Notes under the pieces: generated by a model | What the model was told of the DNA's origin: nothing | Database searches by the model: none | The model's input: the letters and a program-made list of their open reading frames with translations, nothing else | Source of the DNA: Tanypteryx hageni | Lineage: Eukaryota; Arthropoda; Insecta; Odonata; Petaluridae | DNA: 64,000 nucleotides | Direction: 5' to 3' | NCBI GenBank assembly: GCA_028673005.1 | Contig: CM054116.1 | Span: forward strand, 79,992,572 to 80,056,571 | Program-made: the position numbers and the translations under genes | Shown: positions 36,480 through 49,170 of the stretch, in pieces | How the letters are laid out: each line of letters begins with the position of its first letter | Numbering within the stretch: the stretch's first letter is position 1

Positions 36480-37420
36480 GCCCAACGCCGCGTGAGATCG
36501 CAGCTTTAATTGCTTCTACCCCCGCTTCACGTCCCTCCATTTATACCACCTCTTCTTCTCTCCCTGACGCCGCATCAACCATAACCAGTCAGTCCGCACG
36601 TGTGTAAACAGCTTCGAAGGTGGGAGGAAACCCAACGAATCGGAAAAAAAAAACAAAAACGAAACGACCGGAAAAAGTATCCCTCTCTTTTTACTCGTTG
36701 AGGTAAATCCCGAGAGAAAGATTTACCGCCTTCGAGCGACTGGAAGAAGGTACATGATTCTCGATAAACGAAGTTTTAAACGCAAATTTCTTTCTCGCGA
36801 ATTCGCGGAATTAAACGGGCTTCGTATAGGGACCTTAAGGGTGCCTTTCGGAAAGTAACCATCGGCATGAGAGGAAACGACGTAAGGTTCAAATAAAAGA
36901 GGGGCGGTAACCGACGCCGAGCGAATGACTACGCTTCGCGGACTCGGAGGCGAGTGAATCCGAAGTCGTTTTGACGCGCGGCGGGGACGCCAGTTACCGT
37001 ATTCTTCTCCGGTGGTGATGGCGATGGCGAGGTCGCTCGGGATCAAAAATGACCGCGTTCTACGAATGTGTGTGTGTGCGTATGCGCGCCTACGTTCTCG
37101 CGAGATAAGACTTATATCCACCGAATGGCTGCTTAATGGGACGAGCCGTTGCCGGTGTGTAAGGGCGTGGGATGACCGTTAAGGGGTTTGAAATAGTGGA
37201 ATGGTGGCGAGCAGAGAAGGGGAAAGGCGTCGGACGGCGCGGGGGCGCTGTTTGACTAGCTATACCGCGCGGACGAAAACGAGCAGCAGCTGCTATATTG
37301 CGGCATTACCGGCAGACACGGCCTCGTAACAACCTCGGTTATTGAATATCGGCAAACAATTGAAGCGTGAAGTGCGAGTATGACGCGTAATGAATGGCGT
37401 GCCGCGCGTCTTTTATTTAT
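36480..37420. promoter_or_regulatory. CpG-rich island of unknown role
   Basis: About 36900-37400 is markedly GC- and CpG-rich (many CGCG, GGCG, GCCG) compared with both flanks. Minus-strand ORF 36723-37121 (132 codons) has no domain and looks like a by-product of the low stop density. Such islands in otherwise AT-rich insect DNA often mark promoters or first exons, but I cannot attach a gene to it. Confidence 0.3.
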
Positions 37421-40239
37421 CGTAATGGCGACCTTTCTTGGAAATGAAACAGAGATGGCTCTCTCACGATTTTAAGAAAAAAATACATTGCTTCTCTTCG
37501 CGCGAGTGATTTGGATGGAAATTGGCGTCTCTAAATAGGTATTAACTAATGATTATTCCATTTTTTATGACTCCCCTCGCGTTAGTTTGAGTCGCGGCAA
37601 ACTTTTCCTTTAAGGTTGGGGTTTTCCTCTCCCTTTTTAGGGCATGCATTAAAATTCTAAGTGAGTTTCCCGGGAAACACTTAAGGATAGTAAGAGCGCG
37701 AAAGTTATTGAAAATAAATAATGGCCTCGGCTCACGTGTAAAGTTAGCCACCTAAAATGTGTAAGAGGGGACACGACGATAAATCATTTAAGTCACGAAT
37801 GAAGTTGTTGACGGAGGAAAATAAAATTTGTTTGGTTTTGAAAATTCTAGCAAAATACGGGCAGTGCAATGTTTCACTTATATATCGTCAAGTGAATGAG
37901 CCGCTACTTTGCGGTAATCCACAATAAAAATTTTTGTAAATTAAACATTTTTTTCTTGAAACCCGATGAGAAAATTTTAATTTTCAGAATGTTTTTACTA
38001 AGGCTTCGCATTATTTTTGAAGGAAATATGCTCTCGGAAAAAATCGTTGAGGAGAAATTAACGGTATAAATTTATCTGATTGTTGTAAAATCGTACGGAA
38101 GAAAACGTCCGAAAGCCACGTGGAAAGTTTGCGCTCAAATGTATTTTTTCGAATAAAATATTCCGTATTTATTCAAATGATTCCATCGAGGCGGAATGCG
38201 CTAATGGGAAACCAACGGCTCTCGCGCGAGAAAGAAAAATGTTTTCCACACAGTCGCACGCACACAAATACGCCAAGTGACGTGAGCCATGCGTATTTTT
38301 TGGGACGTTTGCCGTTACACGCGTTTCGACCGAATGTGTCGAAAATAATAAATAAGAACCCTTTGTTATTGTCAAACAGAATTCCCCGATAAAATACCAT
38401 CGCTTCTTAGCGAAAACAATTCTCAACCTTAAATTTTTTATCGATCGAACCTCGCAAATACGAAGTGCAATATCATTTAATTAATGTATTTATCGTTGAG
38501 AATGTGGCAATTACTCCTATAACGATGGTATGTAGCAGATATTTAGAAATAGGTGGATGTGAGTGAATAATTTCAATTGCTTGAATAACCAACATTGAAA
38601 ATAATAAATTTGTGTAAATATAATTGATATTCCACTCTTTATTTCGCCATTTTAAAAAAATTTTCTGAAAATGTTTCCCATTCCCTCTTGGCGTATTCGT
38701 TTGTAAGTTTATTTTTCTAGACGAGAATTTTTCGAAAAAATTTGACTTTGAAAGTATTAAGTGTATTAAAGAAGTTGAATTGATTCTCATAAATATATAT
38801 ATAATAATATTTTCAATAATTGGATATGACTTGTAGATTCCGTTGCGTAAAAAAATTAGAATTTTCTTCTATTGATTAAAATTAGGTTACTCATCTCGAA
38901 TCTTTTAATACCGAAAATGGTGTACTTCCATAGGTCTTCATAAAAGAAAATTGTTTTTCTACAAAATTAAATACTCATTTGTTTTCAATCCCACATGTAA
39001 GCGAATTCCTAATTAACCTGCAAAGAGAAAAAATAACATAAATGTCATAAGATAGCAGATTCATCTCCGACCCGCTAAAAGCTTCCATCCACTCTCCCAT
39101 ATACATCACATTTTAAAATAACGCGATAACCACAACGGTGAGATCTTTCTTGTCTACATCCGGCACCCGCCAGCCAACTCAGGCTAACATTTTTGCGTTT
39201 AATAAAAAGACTGAATCGTTCAAATTTATGCTACACTCATCCTCCTTACAATGTTTTTGACTTTTTTTCGCACTAGAAGTTTTAATAATAACCCGTCAGT
39301 CGTGGTTGTGGCAGAGACGGTTAGGATAGCCTTCGAGAAAAATACGAAAAATAAAAAAAATAAATTGAGAGAGAGAGAGAGAGAGCGCGAGAGGGAATTA
39401 AAGGAAAAGAAAAGGTGGCGGAATTTAAGGACGCTGGCACCAACCCAAACATCATCACACAGCTCCCAGACATCATCAGTACGAGGCAGCGTCCCTTCAC
39501 GCCCCTCTACCTCCCTCATATCTCCCTCTCGCCCCAATCCCCGAAGCCATCTCTCGAGGAAGGCCGCCTTTCCCTACTCCTTCGGGCCACAACATACAGC
39601 ACGCGGAAGAAGTATCACCCAGGGGGGGGAGGAGGAAAACGGGAGGAATCCCGCGGCGAGAGTATAGCGTATAGGGACGACGACCGGAAACCTGAGGCAG
39701 CGCCATTCTGCGCGAGACGGCATAAACGCGCACCAAGCCCAAGATTAGACCCCTCGACGAGATTTGTCCTAAACCATAGCCGTGTTACTCTGCGGCGGCC
39801 TCAATCAAGAATAAAGGCAAAGAAAAAGGGAGTAAGGGAAAGAAAGGGCTGAGAAAGAGGGAAAGAGAACGAGAAACGGGAGGATTTTCGCTTGATGTTT
39901 CTTTAAAACGCCAGTTCAACTTTTGGGAGCAATTTTCTCCATACCCCGTGGTACCCGCCAGGTCGATGCATATTCCTATCAACAAAACTGTTCGTTTTCT
40001 TTGAAGCCTTTATCTATTCCCAGATCCAACTTCGCATTTGTATCCTCATTTGCTCTGATTAAGGCATCTTCTGACTCTCCCTTTCTATTCTGCCTAACTT
40101 GCACCCTCTCCGTGTCTCCCCAACTCTCTATCACCATTTCTATATCCATCCCTCTATCTTACATCTTTCTCTCTTTCTATCTTTCACCACCACTCATCAC
40201 CATCTCTTAGTTTCTCCATCTCTCCTCGCCTCTCCCCAA
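37421..40239. other. Gene-free stretch with a GA microsatellite
   Basis: AT-rich from 37421 to 39240. There is a GA microsatellite at 39367-39393, then a purine-rich and GC-richer segment to about 39880 with overlapping ORFs in several frames and no domain. It becomes pyrimidine-rich after 40040. Confidence 0.55.
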
Positions 40240-40655
40240 CCTCTCTTATGTGTACATCATTTTTAAGTATTTAACTGTATTTACCTTTCAAGACCCTCAA
40301 TAATCTTTAGATATAGCTAGGTTATATTATAAGTAGGTTTCGTAGGTTTTCCACACTCCCCTTCTTGTGTGGGTGTTTTCCTGCAGTGGGGTTTTTCCTA
40401 GGGAATAGTACATTATCTTGCCTAGTTTTTCCCCGCAACAACAGCAATTACGCATATGTTTTTAAATCCTATACTATCCTATACATTTCATTGTATTTGA
40501 TGTTTCTCTTCATTTTATGTAACCTTTTAGTTTAATTTTATTACTTGTTACTATCTAATTGTATGTAATTGACAATGGATTAGATGGAAGAGGAGACTGT
40601 TTAGTCTCAATCTCGCCCTAATAAAGACGTATATCTATCTATATCTATCTCTTCT
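40240..40655 (+). mobile_element. Non-LTR retroposon 3' end, 5'-truncated
   Basis: A non-repetitive ~400-bp segment between pyrimidine blocks that ends TCTCGCCCTAATAAAGAC and then runs into TATCTATC repeats (about 40620-40652). AATAAA near the end and a short tandem-repeat tail are what 3' ends of several LINE clades show. No reverse transcriptase is present, so the copy is truncated or the fragment is all 3' untranslated sequence. The last ~35 bases match the copy at 45406 and the SINE tail at 23029. Confidence 0.6.
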
Positions 40656-43600
40656 AGCATATTCCTCTCCCCCACCTCTTTCACCCTCCCAATCATTCTT
40701 TCCCCCACCTCTCCTCCTCTCCACTCTTTCCACAATCCAGCTCTCATCTCTCTTCAATTCTTTCCTCATTTCAACTCTTTCTTCACAACCATATTCGTCC
40801 CTCTACCATCTTCACCCTTTCCCCCTTTCGCATTAACCCTCTATCTCTTCTTTCGCTTTTTCTTTTATTCACCAACTTTTCGCTCCTCCGTTATTCCCCC
40901 CGCTTTGGAATCTCCGCAATTGAAATACCGTCTCTTCCATTTCCTCTTCACATTATTTTCTCTCCTCCATTCTGTTTCTTTTTGCTATTTTTCCTCCATA
41001 TCCCTCCCATTCTCCCATGATGAGCCTCACGTTCTTAGCGCATATAGGACTGCCCATCCGGAGTGATTCGGTACAAGGAATCCTGAAGGTAAGGAAGAGG
41101 GAGATGGATGGGGAGAGGATAGCGAATGACGACTGAGGGAACGCGAGAAAGAAAGAAAGAGGCGATTTTGTATTTGTCAGTTTTTGTAGGGAGGGGCGGG
41201 GAGAGGATGCGATTTTCGGAAATTTCCGTCAGGAGTATTGTTTTCGCAATAGCATAATTTTTCTTCAAATGAGCGAAAAGGTGTTTTCTCGCATATTACG
41301 GCGCGCGTTAAATGAGTTGATGTACGTGGTATCACTACCGGTGCACGCGGCCACGCGAAAACGTGCTGGTCCTCTTTTTTCGTGAGGTTGTTAGTTTCTT
41401 TCCCCTCACCCATTCTCTGCGCCTTGCTTGCTCGTTCTTCTTTGTCTCGCTCATCGATGTCTTTTTGTCCTCTGTTTTTTGCCGTTTCTTTTTCAACCTT
41501 GTTGTTCTTGACGTTTTTTTTCGAATTCTCACCTCCAAATCCTTTTTTTTGTTACTCGCTCACCGTCTCTCCCCATTTCTGTTTCGGGATTTATTTCTCT
41601 TGTTCTTTACGTCCCCTCTTCGTTTTCTTTCTCGGCAATGCCACACGCACACGCATTGTTGCGATGTTTCTCTCGCGTCATTCCTACTCTCGTTGGTTCA
41701 TTATTCCTTCCACCTCTCTCCAAATATTTATTTACCTTTCTATTTCTCCCGTCCACTTTCCACCTCTTTCCATTCCTAAGGGATGCCGTATTTACTCGAA
41801 CACCACAGGTGCTTTCTTAAAAAATTTCTTAAATTTCTTTTGAAAACCAGGGTGCGTGTCTTATACGAATATTTCAAACCAAATCTTGTAGGTACCTATT
41901 CATTTTCAAGAAGGCGGTTAACATTGGAAAGTAGGACTGCAACTATGAAACGAATTATATCAAGTGAATATCTTATGGATAAAGATAGTTTTTGAAAGTG
42001 AAAGCTAATAAAATCTACCACATCGAATGGAAGATATGTATTTTTTCAATTCGGTCTTCTCAAAAACGTGGCGCGCGTCTTGTGCAGGAGTGTTTGGTAT
42101 TAGAGTAAATATGGCATATTCTATAATCAGCTTATCTTTCTCCCTCCAATCGTTGTATCTTCAAGTTCATGTAGTTCGTCTCTCCTTTTGTCTTTCCATC
42201 TCCGTTTTTCTTTCCGCCCTCTTCTCTTCCTCTTTTCGATTTTCTCATCTCAGTCAATTTTCCCAGGTTCTTGTCCCAATGTCGCTCACTCCTCTCCCTT
42301 TCTGTTTTAATTACTTCTAATTAGACAGTCGCTTCGCTCGCGGAATTCTCTTACCCAAATGCGTTTCTTCAGCACAATTACAGTAGCTCAACTTTATTTT
42401 GAGTTTAAGCTCTATGTCGTAAACTTCTGCCTCCGTATCTTTATAACGCATTCAGAAATGGTTCCTTTGCTATGCGTCGGTTTTCCTTGGAGTATTTTTT
42501 TCTTTTATTTTACTTTCTCGCTCCTTTAGAGATAGCGCCCCCCGCTCACGTGTTCTGCTGCCTTTTCCCCTCTCTTTATTCTCCTTACGCTCTCTTTTAA
42601 TCGTTGAATTTCTCTTATTGCTTCCTTATCAATGTCTCGTTCTCTTGTTTTGTATTCCGACCGCTGACTGCGTTCTCCAGGGTGATTACTTCCGGGGAAA
42701 CAGGTGAGAGAAGGGGTTAGAGAGAAAGCGTGTATACACTTAGTATCGAGTGAGGAGAAATAAGAAAATGTGGAAGAGATCGTGGTCGGGATTGCTAGAT
42801 ATGGTACGAGAAGGTCAGTGGTGGGGAGGAGAGAATTGTTTGACATCTAGAGAGCGGGAGGTTGCGGAGAGGTCAGCAGGAAATAAGATTTTAGAGTGGC
42901 TGAGTCGGTTGTATATCTTGGAGCGCCACTCGCAGAGGTGGCGGACGAAATGCGAACTTAAGGCAAAGAGGGTGCAGGAGAGATGATGCTACCGAGAGGT
43001 AAGTTCTCCATACGATTAAATTTAGGATAGAAATTTTTTCCCGAATAGTTTAACGGAGGCGCTTTATTTTTCTAGGTTTTAAAAAGGTAAGAAAAAATAG
43101 ACGACGGAGGGTAAATGGGCGCTTAACTCGAGGAAGCGTGAAGCAGGGTTAACAGGGTAAGTGGATGACATTTTTGAGTTGTCATGCGTACATCCGTGTA
43201 TAATAAGATTATTCGCTCGCCTGGACGTGTGATGGGTGGACCTATTTTCTCGGCTTCTCTTTTTTTGCCTTGGCGAAAAATTCTCCCTTTGAAGAACGCG
43301 AGAATTCAAGCATTTTTTTCTCCTGTTCCTTTTTTGTTTTTCGGTAGATCGAGATTCCACGATGGTAAGGAAAACCGCGAAGACGAATGCTTTCCGAAGA
43401 ACGCTCGGAACTGGTTTTAATTTAATCACCTTAATTTTCCCGGCTCAGTTTCGCAAATGAGCGACATCCCGCGCGTATTGGAGGTTTTAAAAATATGAAA
43501 TATCGCGGCGATGCGAGGGCGGGAGGAGGAGGGAACATAAAAGGATTCTCTCGTGAAGCAATGAACTCCCAAGCGAATTTTCTCCCTCGCTGCGGAAATT

Positions 43601-45180
43601 AGTTTTACGTTGCGCCACCATTTGAATGCCTTTTATCCTTTCGACCTCCTGGATGTCTCGTTTCTCGCAAAAGGTGAGGTCATGTTTTATGCGCGAAAAT
43701 GAGCCGCGTCAAACGCTTTATCCCGGGAGAGGTCGCGGGTTCACGTACAGTCGTCGAGTGATTCGTATGTTTTGCAATTTGAATGGTTTTTAATATTCGC
43801 TTAAATGTCGCCAATGCTCTGTTGAGAAATCAACCGCGTATCTCGCAAGAGAGAGATTGATTGTTGCTTGAAGTTCACGACGCCGCTTGATATCGGAGAT
43901 GAAATCTCGTTGGTTTCCATCCATTTAATTAGTTGGTTGATGGAAGATACTGCATAAGTGATCGAAATTATTTATGATTCTAAATCATCCTTTCATATTC
44001 CATAATTTTCGATGGAATTTCGTTTCTGATCCATGAATAAAATAACCACGATATACGTAACTATCCATGCCAATCAATCGCAAATAAGAAATACCGAAAA
44101 AAACGTCGAAAGTTGTTGCGCATGATGATAAACAACTCCCATTACGTAATTGATCCTTCCATTTACCCATCACCTCATTTAAGCCACGTTTTTTTTAATA
44201 ACGGTCAATCATCTTACGAATCCTCTACCGTTCCAACAACACCCAAAAAAAGTGTAAGAAGCTTTCCTTTACGGATCGGAACCCTTTGCTGTCTCTTGCC
44301 TTTCGTTCTCACCTACCTTTTCCCCTCACCTCGGGCTGGCGAGCGAAAAAAAACAACCAGCTCTAATAAAAAAACTAAAGATAAAAACACAGAGTAGCCC
44401 GGCTTGAGGTCATGATGGCGTTCTCTCGACAGCCCCATCACAGGTGCGATTGTTGTCGGCCACCCTGATTCGATTTTTTTATTTTTAAATTCTGCCCGAA
44501 CAAAGGAGGAAAGTCCGACGCTGGACTGCGAGACGAATTCGGAAGACCCGAGATGAGGTCCTCCCCATCCCCACGCATTTCTCTTCACTCTCCATCTCTC
44601 TCCATCTCTGCTTCCCACTTCACGGACCTTCTTGTTCCGTCCCTTCCTCCCCCTCTCTCTCTTTCCTCTAATTTCGCATTTTCTCCTTCATCTTCGTCAT
44701 TTTTTCACTCGTTTCCTATTCATAACTTCTACTGATTCCTTTCCGCTTATTCGTGCTCCTCCGTACGCATTAAAAATTCTGGTTATTTTCCATTTTCTTT
44801 CTCTCTTTTTCTTTCGCTTTTGCCGCATTCTTGTACGTATTTCCTTTTTTTCTTTCTTCCTCTTTTTGCCATTGTTTTCTTTTCATCCTCCGCCTTACGC
44901 CTTTAATCTCTCTTCTGATCACTTCGATCTCTTTCTCCCTCATTCTACCTTTATACTTCGTTCGTTTTTCTTCCCTCAAAGTCCACATCTCTACCTCTCT
45001 TCGTTTCCCTTTTCTCCGGGGGCAGAGACTGTCGGCGAGTTGGTCAACTCCACTTTTTTCTACACAAACGCACACACCTCCCACGTTGAAGGTTGAGACC
45101 TATTGCAGTACGAGGGACGGTAAGTCTTTACATTCTCCTCTCCCTCGTCTTTCTCCCTCTCCTTTTCTTTTTTCCATCTC
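40656..45180. other. Gene-free stretch dominated by pyrimidine blocks
   Basis: Pyrimidine-rich on the plus strand at about 40656-41010, 41370-41790, 42125-42320 and 44560-45130. Purine-rich at 42710-42990. CpG-richer ordinary DNA at 43440-43900. ORFs such as 41363-41779 and 44632-45096 are Phe/Ser/Leu/Pro-rich tract translations and I do not accept them as genes. Confidence 0.6.
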
Positions 45181-45340
45181 CTCTCCCCCTCCTCTCTTCC
45201 CTCTCCCCCTCCTATCTTTCCTCTCCCCCTCCTCTCTTTCCTCTCCCCATCCTCTCTTTCCTCTCCCCCTCCTCTCTTTCCTCTCCCCCTCCTCTCTTTC
45301 CTCTCCCTACTCTCTCTCTCCTCTCCCCCTCCTCTTTCCT
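45181..45340. repeat. 20-bp pyrimidine minisatellite
   Basis: About eight consecutive 20-bp units of form CTCTCCCCCTCCTCTCTTTC with few substitutions. Overlapping frames give Ser/Pro/Leu repeats. Confidence 0.95.
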
Positions 45341-45403
45341 CTCCCTCTCTTCCTACCTTCTTCCTCTCACCTTTGTTTCTCCTCCCTTCCTTCTTCTACT
45401 TAT

Positions 45404-45460
45404 GGTCTAGATTTCGCCCGAATAAAGACATTTATCTATCTATTTATCTATCTATCCACC
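45404..45460 (+). mobile_element. Retroposon 3' tail with TATC repeats
   Basis: ATGGTCTAGATTTCGCCC followed by GAATAAAGAC and then TATCTATC repeats. It matches the end of the retroposon at 40240-40655 and the tail of the SINE at 22908. The body upstream is missing, so this is a very short 5'-truncated copy. Confidence 0.7.
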
Positions 45461-45489
45461 TTCCTCCTCCCCTCTTCCTCCTCCCTCCT

Positions 45490-45595
45490 CCACTCATCCG
45501 CCTCCACTATTTCGCCTCCATTCTTCCGCCTCCACTCTTCCGCCTCCACTCTTCCGCCTCCACTCTTCCGCCTCCACTCTTCCACCTCCCTCCTT
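45490..45595. repeat. 15-bp pyrimidine minisatellite
   Basis: Units of form CTCTTCCGCCTCCAC repeated about six to seven times with a few substitutions, inside the larger pyrimidine block. Confidence 0.9.
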
Positions 45596-45599
45596 CACT

Positions 45600-47495
45600 C
45601 TTCCATCTCCCTCCTCCTGCCCTCCTCCTCTCTTCCTCCCTTATTCTCTCCCTCCATCTCTCCAATCTGTTAACTTTTACTACTCAACCTATACATTTGA
45701 TTCTCCTTCCCTTTAATTTTCCGCTATCTCTACTCCCACCGATTCATTAAACTTCTTTTGGTGAATATATGCAGACTTGCATTTCGAATCCTTTTCTCTT
45801 TACCGCTGTCTTTCTCCCTCTCACTTAGGTTTTATTTTAAATTACTCTTCTCCCGTCTGTCTTTTACCTTCCCAGTGTCTCCAACTCTCGTGAGAGTGAA
45901 GATAAAGTTGCGCAAAGAAAGTCCTCACAGAGAGCGGTATTCCTGCACCATCAAAGCGGTTAAATAACGATCCCACGTCTCATACAGTTCTGCTTGTAGG
46001 TACTTTCCGTGCGGTTTTTCTGCGTTTTTATCGCCTTCTCGCCCGGGGTACCTTAGCGCTGCTTCCAGGTCTCGCTTTCTGCATTTTACACCGAGTTTTG
46101 GTGGCATGGCGTTTCCAACATACTGTACATTTGTCTCCGGCTTTGAAAAATATACTGAAAATTCGTCGGACGGGTTTGTTTCGGCCTTTCGTAATCTCAG
46201 AAGCTACTTTTCGTTCCTTTTCTATTCGCGGTTAAGTCTTGTCACGAGATGGGCTTATCTCGTGTGTTCCAATCGTAGCTACATTTTTACTGCAATCAAA
46301 TCTCGCAACTTCTTCAAATTTGTTTCTTTTGATATTTGAGATGAATTTAAAAAGTTAGCATTATTTTCCTTTTAAGGTAGCAATGAAATCTAATTCTCTT
46401 GAGTAGAAAAGTTCCCTTTTTAAGTTCGATTTACCAGTTATTTCTGCGATGGTTCAATTGAACGAATTAATTTCTTCTTACTAATACTTGACTGTTTTTC
46501 TGACGCATATTACAAACGAGCGCTTTTTCATTGGAGCATGTGTTTTTAATTCACCGCAAAATAATATATGTTATGCCCCCCTTGAAACAAACAAGCAACC
46601 CCTTTTTGAAAATGTCATCCAGCGCGAGTTTGCATGACGGCCAGTTTCGTGTTGAGCTGTCCTTAATACGACATATGTCGACCAATGAATCAAACTCCCA
46701 ATTTATTTTTCTCTGGTTTCCAATATCACCGGTTTTTTTCAACGAATTTTTTCAAACTCTTATTAAATTTCTTCGTCTTTTTTCTCTTTCATCCTTGTCT
46801 CGCCTATCATAATTCCTCCACATTTTCCTCCTATCTCTTTCCCCTCTCCTTCTCAGTTCTCCATTTCTTCTCCCCCTCCCCTCTCCTCTCCCCTTTCTGT
46901 CTTTACCGCTCTAACTCTTCTTTCTTTTCCTGTCTCTCCCTTTCCCTCTCTCCCTCAGCCCCTCTTCTCGCAATCCTTCCTCTTTCTATCTTCCTTCTCT
47001 TCTGTCTCTCTCCTTCCTCTCTACCCCTATCTTCTCTCCGCTCTCCCGTTTCCATCCTCCCTCTACCATTTTCCTCTCTCTCATTTCCTTCTTCGCATGA
47101 GGCCATTTGTCATTTAGGGACGTAATCTCCCTTATATCACCGGCGTCACATTCCTCTCGCCTTCATTCGCATACATCTCTTCAATCCATTCCTTCTCACA
47201 AGAATTATCAATTTGACTACACGGATTTTTTTCTTTTTATTGCGACGCCATCTTCACACTATATTCTATATATATAACGAATATCGGATGAGCAATTTTG
47301 AATGGCTGAAAACGTTAAAACATAAAGGAAATAATGTAAGTATTTTTCCTTGGTCAGTTGTCAGTCTTTTTATCATGTCATTACTTCAAGAAAATCTTTT
47401 GCTGTTGAAATTTGTGTTGGATCCCGTCAATGTATTCTTTGAAATATGTGTTTTACGTTTTCTTTCAACGGAAAACTGAGGATTAAATCAGTATT
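45600..47495. other. Gene-free stretch
   Basis: Pyrimidine-rich at about 45600-45760 and 46790-47170; otherwise AT-rich. ORF 46685-47125 is a low-complexity tract translation. No RNA gene or domain seen. Confidence 0.55.
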
Positions 47496-47503
47496 ATTTA
47501 TAC

Positions 47504-47749
47504 CAGTGTTTTTCAACCGTTGGTATGAGAAGTTCCTAAGATATTATTATAAAAAATTTTCTCAACAAAATTATTGCAATATTCAAGGTCCTTCGAAATT
47601 TCCATTATTGATTAATATAATACTTAAATGCAGTTGACGTAAAAATACACTTCTTGGAAAAGATGGGATTTGTTTTTTTCATGGTGAGACCAAGGAATTT
47701 TGACAAAATATTTGGTGGGACGTGAGATGCAAAAGGTTGAGAACAACTG
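47504..47749. mobile_element. hAT MITE, 246 bp
   Basis: Terminal inverted repeats CAGTGTTTTTCAACC (left) and CAGTTGTTCTCAACC (right, read inward) match at 12 of 15 positions and fit the hAT consensus CAGTG-x-TTCTCAACC. The flanks are ATTTATAC (47496-47503) and ATTTACAC (47750-47757), an 8-bp target duplication with one difference, the length expected of hAT elements. No coding capacity, so it would have moved only with an enzyme supplied elsewhere. Confidence 0.85.
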
Positions 47750-47757
47750 ATTTACAC

Positions 47758-49170
47758 GAATTAAAAAAAAATAATTTAACTGTAAATATTTTGTTATGAA
47801 ACTGTCATTGTAGAGAACCTTCATTAAATGAAAATATATTTATTATATTCTACTTGTTGAGTGTTTGGAATGGAGATTTATAAAAAAACTAAACTCCTGA
47901 TATAAAATTTAATTTTAATAGAATGAACTCTAATATAAGTTCACTATAAGTTAACTTCATTCCTCTTCATGCGAGCTATAGTTAAATATTGCCTAACTAT
48001 CATAACACCATATTCATAATAATTTACTAGTAAAAAACGAATTTAAAGTGTCATCAACAAGTGTGTCATGAACAAAAAGATGATTCCTCGGGAATTAACA
48101 TGCACCTTTTTAATACTGAAAGCGAAAAATATCATTATAATGATAATCCATGTTTAAAAAGGCTCTGCCAAATTTGTACTAGAATCATTTTATGCTTTTA
48201 AATATATTTCTTCCGGTAGATAATGAAGTGCATGACCTTTTTTATTGCTTTCGAGAAACAACCGCAGGAGACGGCCTTAGAAATTTTCCACATCTTCCTT
48301 CTAAAGCTTGAAAGCGTCTATAAAACAACGGATCTCCCCGAACACGTTCTATAACAACCTTCTCCGCCATTTCGTCCTCTCACCCTCTATTAAACCTGCA
48401 CAAAAGGATCTCCCTCAGCACTACCTCGTATAACGTCTCACAAGCCGATAAAACTTTCTTATATCCTCACGAAAGTTTGCCATCAATTCATAAAACGGAA
48501 GAGGACCGTTTGATGCTGAAACTTACTTTTGATTCCTCATGAACGAGAGGAAAAATAATTCGTCTGCCCTCGAAAAACTCGCGTCTCTATGCACGCATTC
48601 TCCGCGCTTCTCTTTCTCGCCGCTTTTCCTCTCTCTGTTCCATTTATCCTTCCTTTTTCTCCTTCTCCTCCCCGTTCGACTTTGCTTTTTCTTCTCCTCA
48701 TCTTCCTTATCCGCATTCTTTTCACTTGCATCCCCGACGTCCTCCTTTCAGGCGATAATCTCTAAGCCGTTTCTTTCGCTCCGCCTCCCCTCTCGCTCTC
48801 GTCCACGCGAAAGAGTCGGTTCCTTCATCTCCTCCCCCTTTTCCTCCTCCTCTTACGCATCCTCCCCTTCAGCTGTCTCCTACTCCCTTCCTTCTCGGAC
48901 CCGCTTCTTTATGCGACGCCGTCCTCTTATCCTCCTTCCTACCTTCCTCTCACCTCATTCCTCCTTCATTACACTATTTTGTGTGTCACCGGTCTCTCTC
49001 TCATCCTCTCTCCGCTTGCATCTCCATCTCCCCTATCTCTCCCTATTTATCCGTATCCTTCGCGAACGTTTAATAATGCACTCGACCCGCCGTAACTCGC
49101 CGGTTTATTTTTTGTGTTATGTAGTTTATTTCATATTCACCCGGGGTACGTTTCTTACTCTTTCTCCATA
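47758..49170. other. AT-rich DNA, then a pyrimidine block
   Basis: 47758-48240 is AT-rich. About 48360-49060 is plus-strand pyrimidine-rich and gives a 210-codon Ser/Phe/Leu/Arg/Pro frame (48539-49171) that I regard as a tract artefact. No gene recognised. Confidence 0.55.

Noticed and set aside
36723..37121. 132-codon minus-strand ORF
   Set aside because: Lies in a CpG-rich patch with low stop density; no domain or splice support.
43720..43760. GCGGGTTCACG as a Pol III B box
   Set aside because: Does not fit the B-box consensus well and has no A box upstream.
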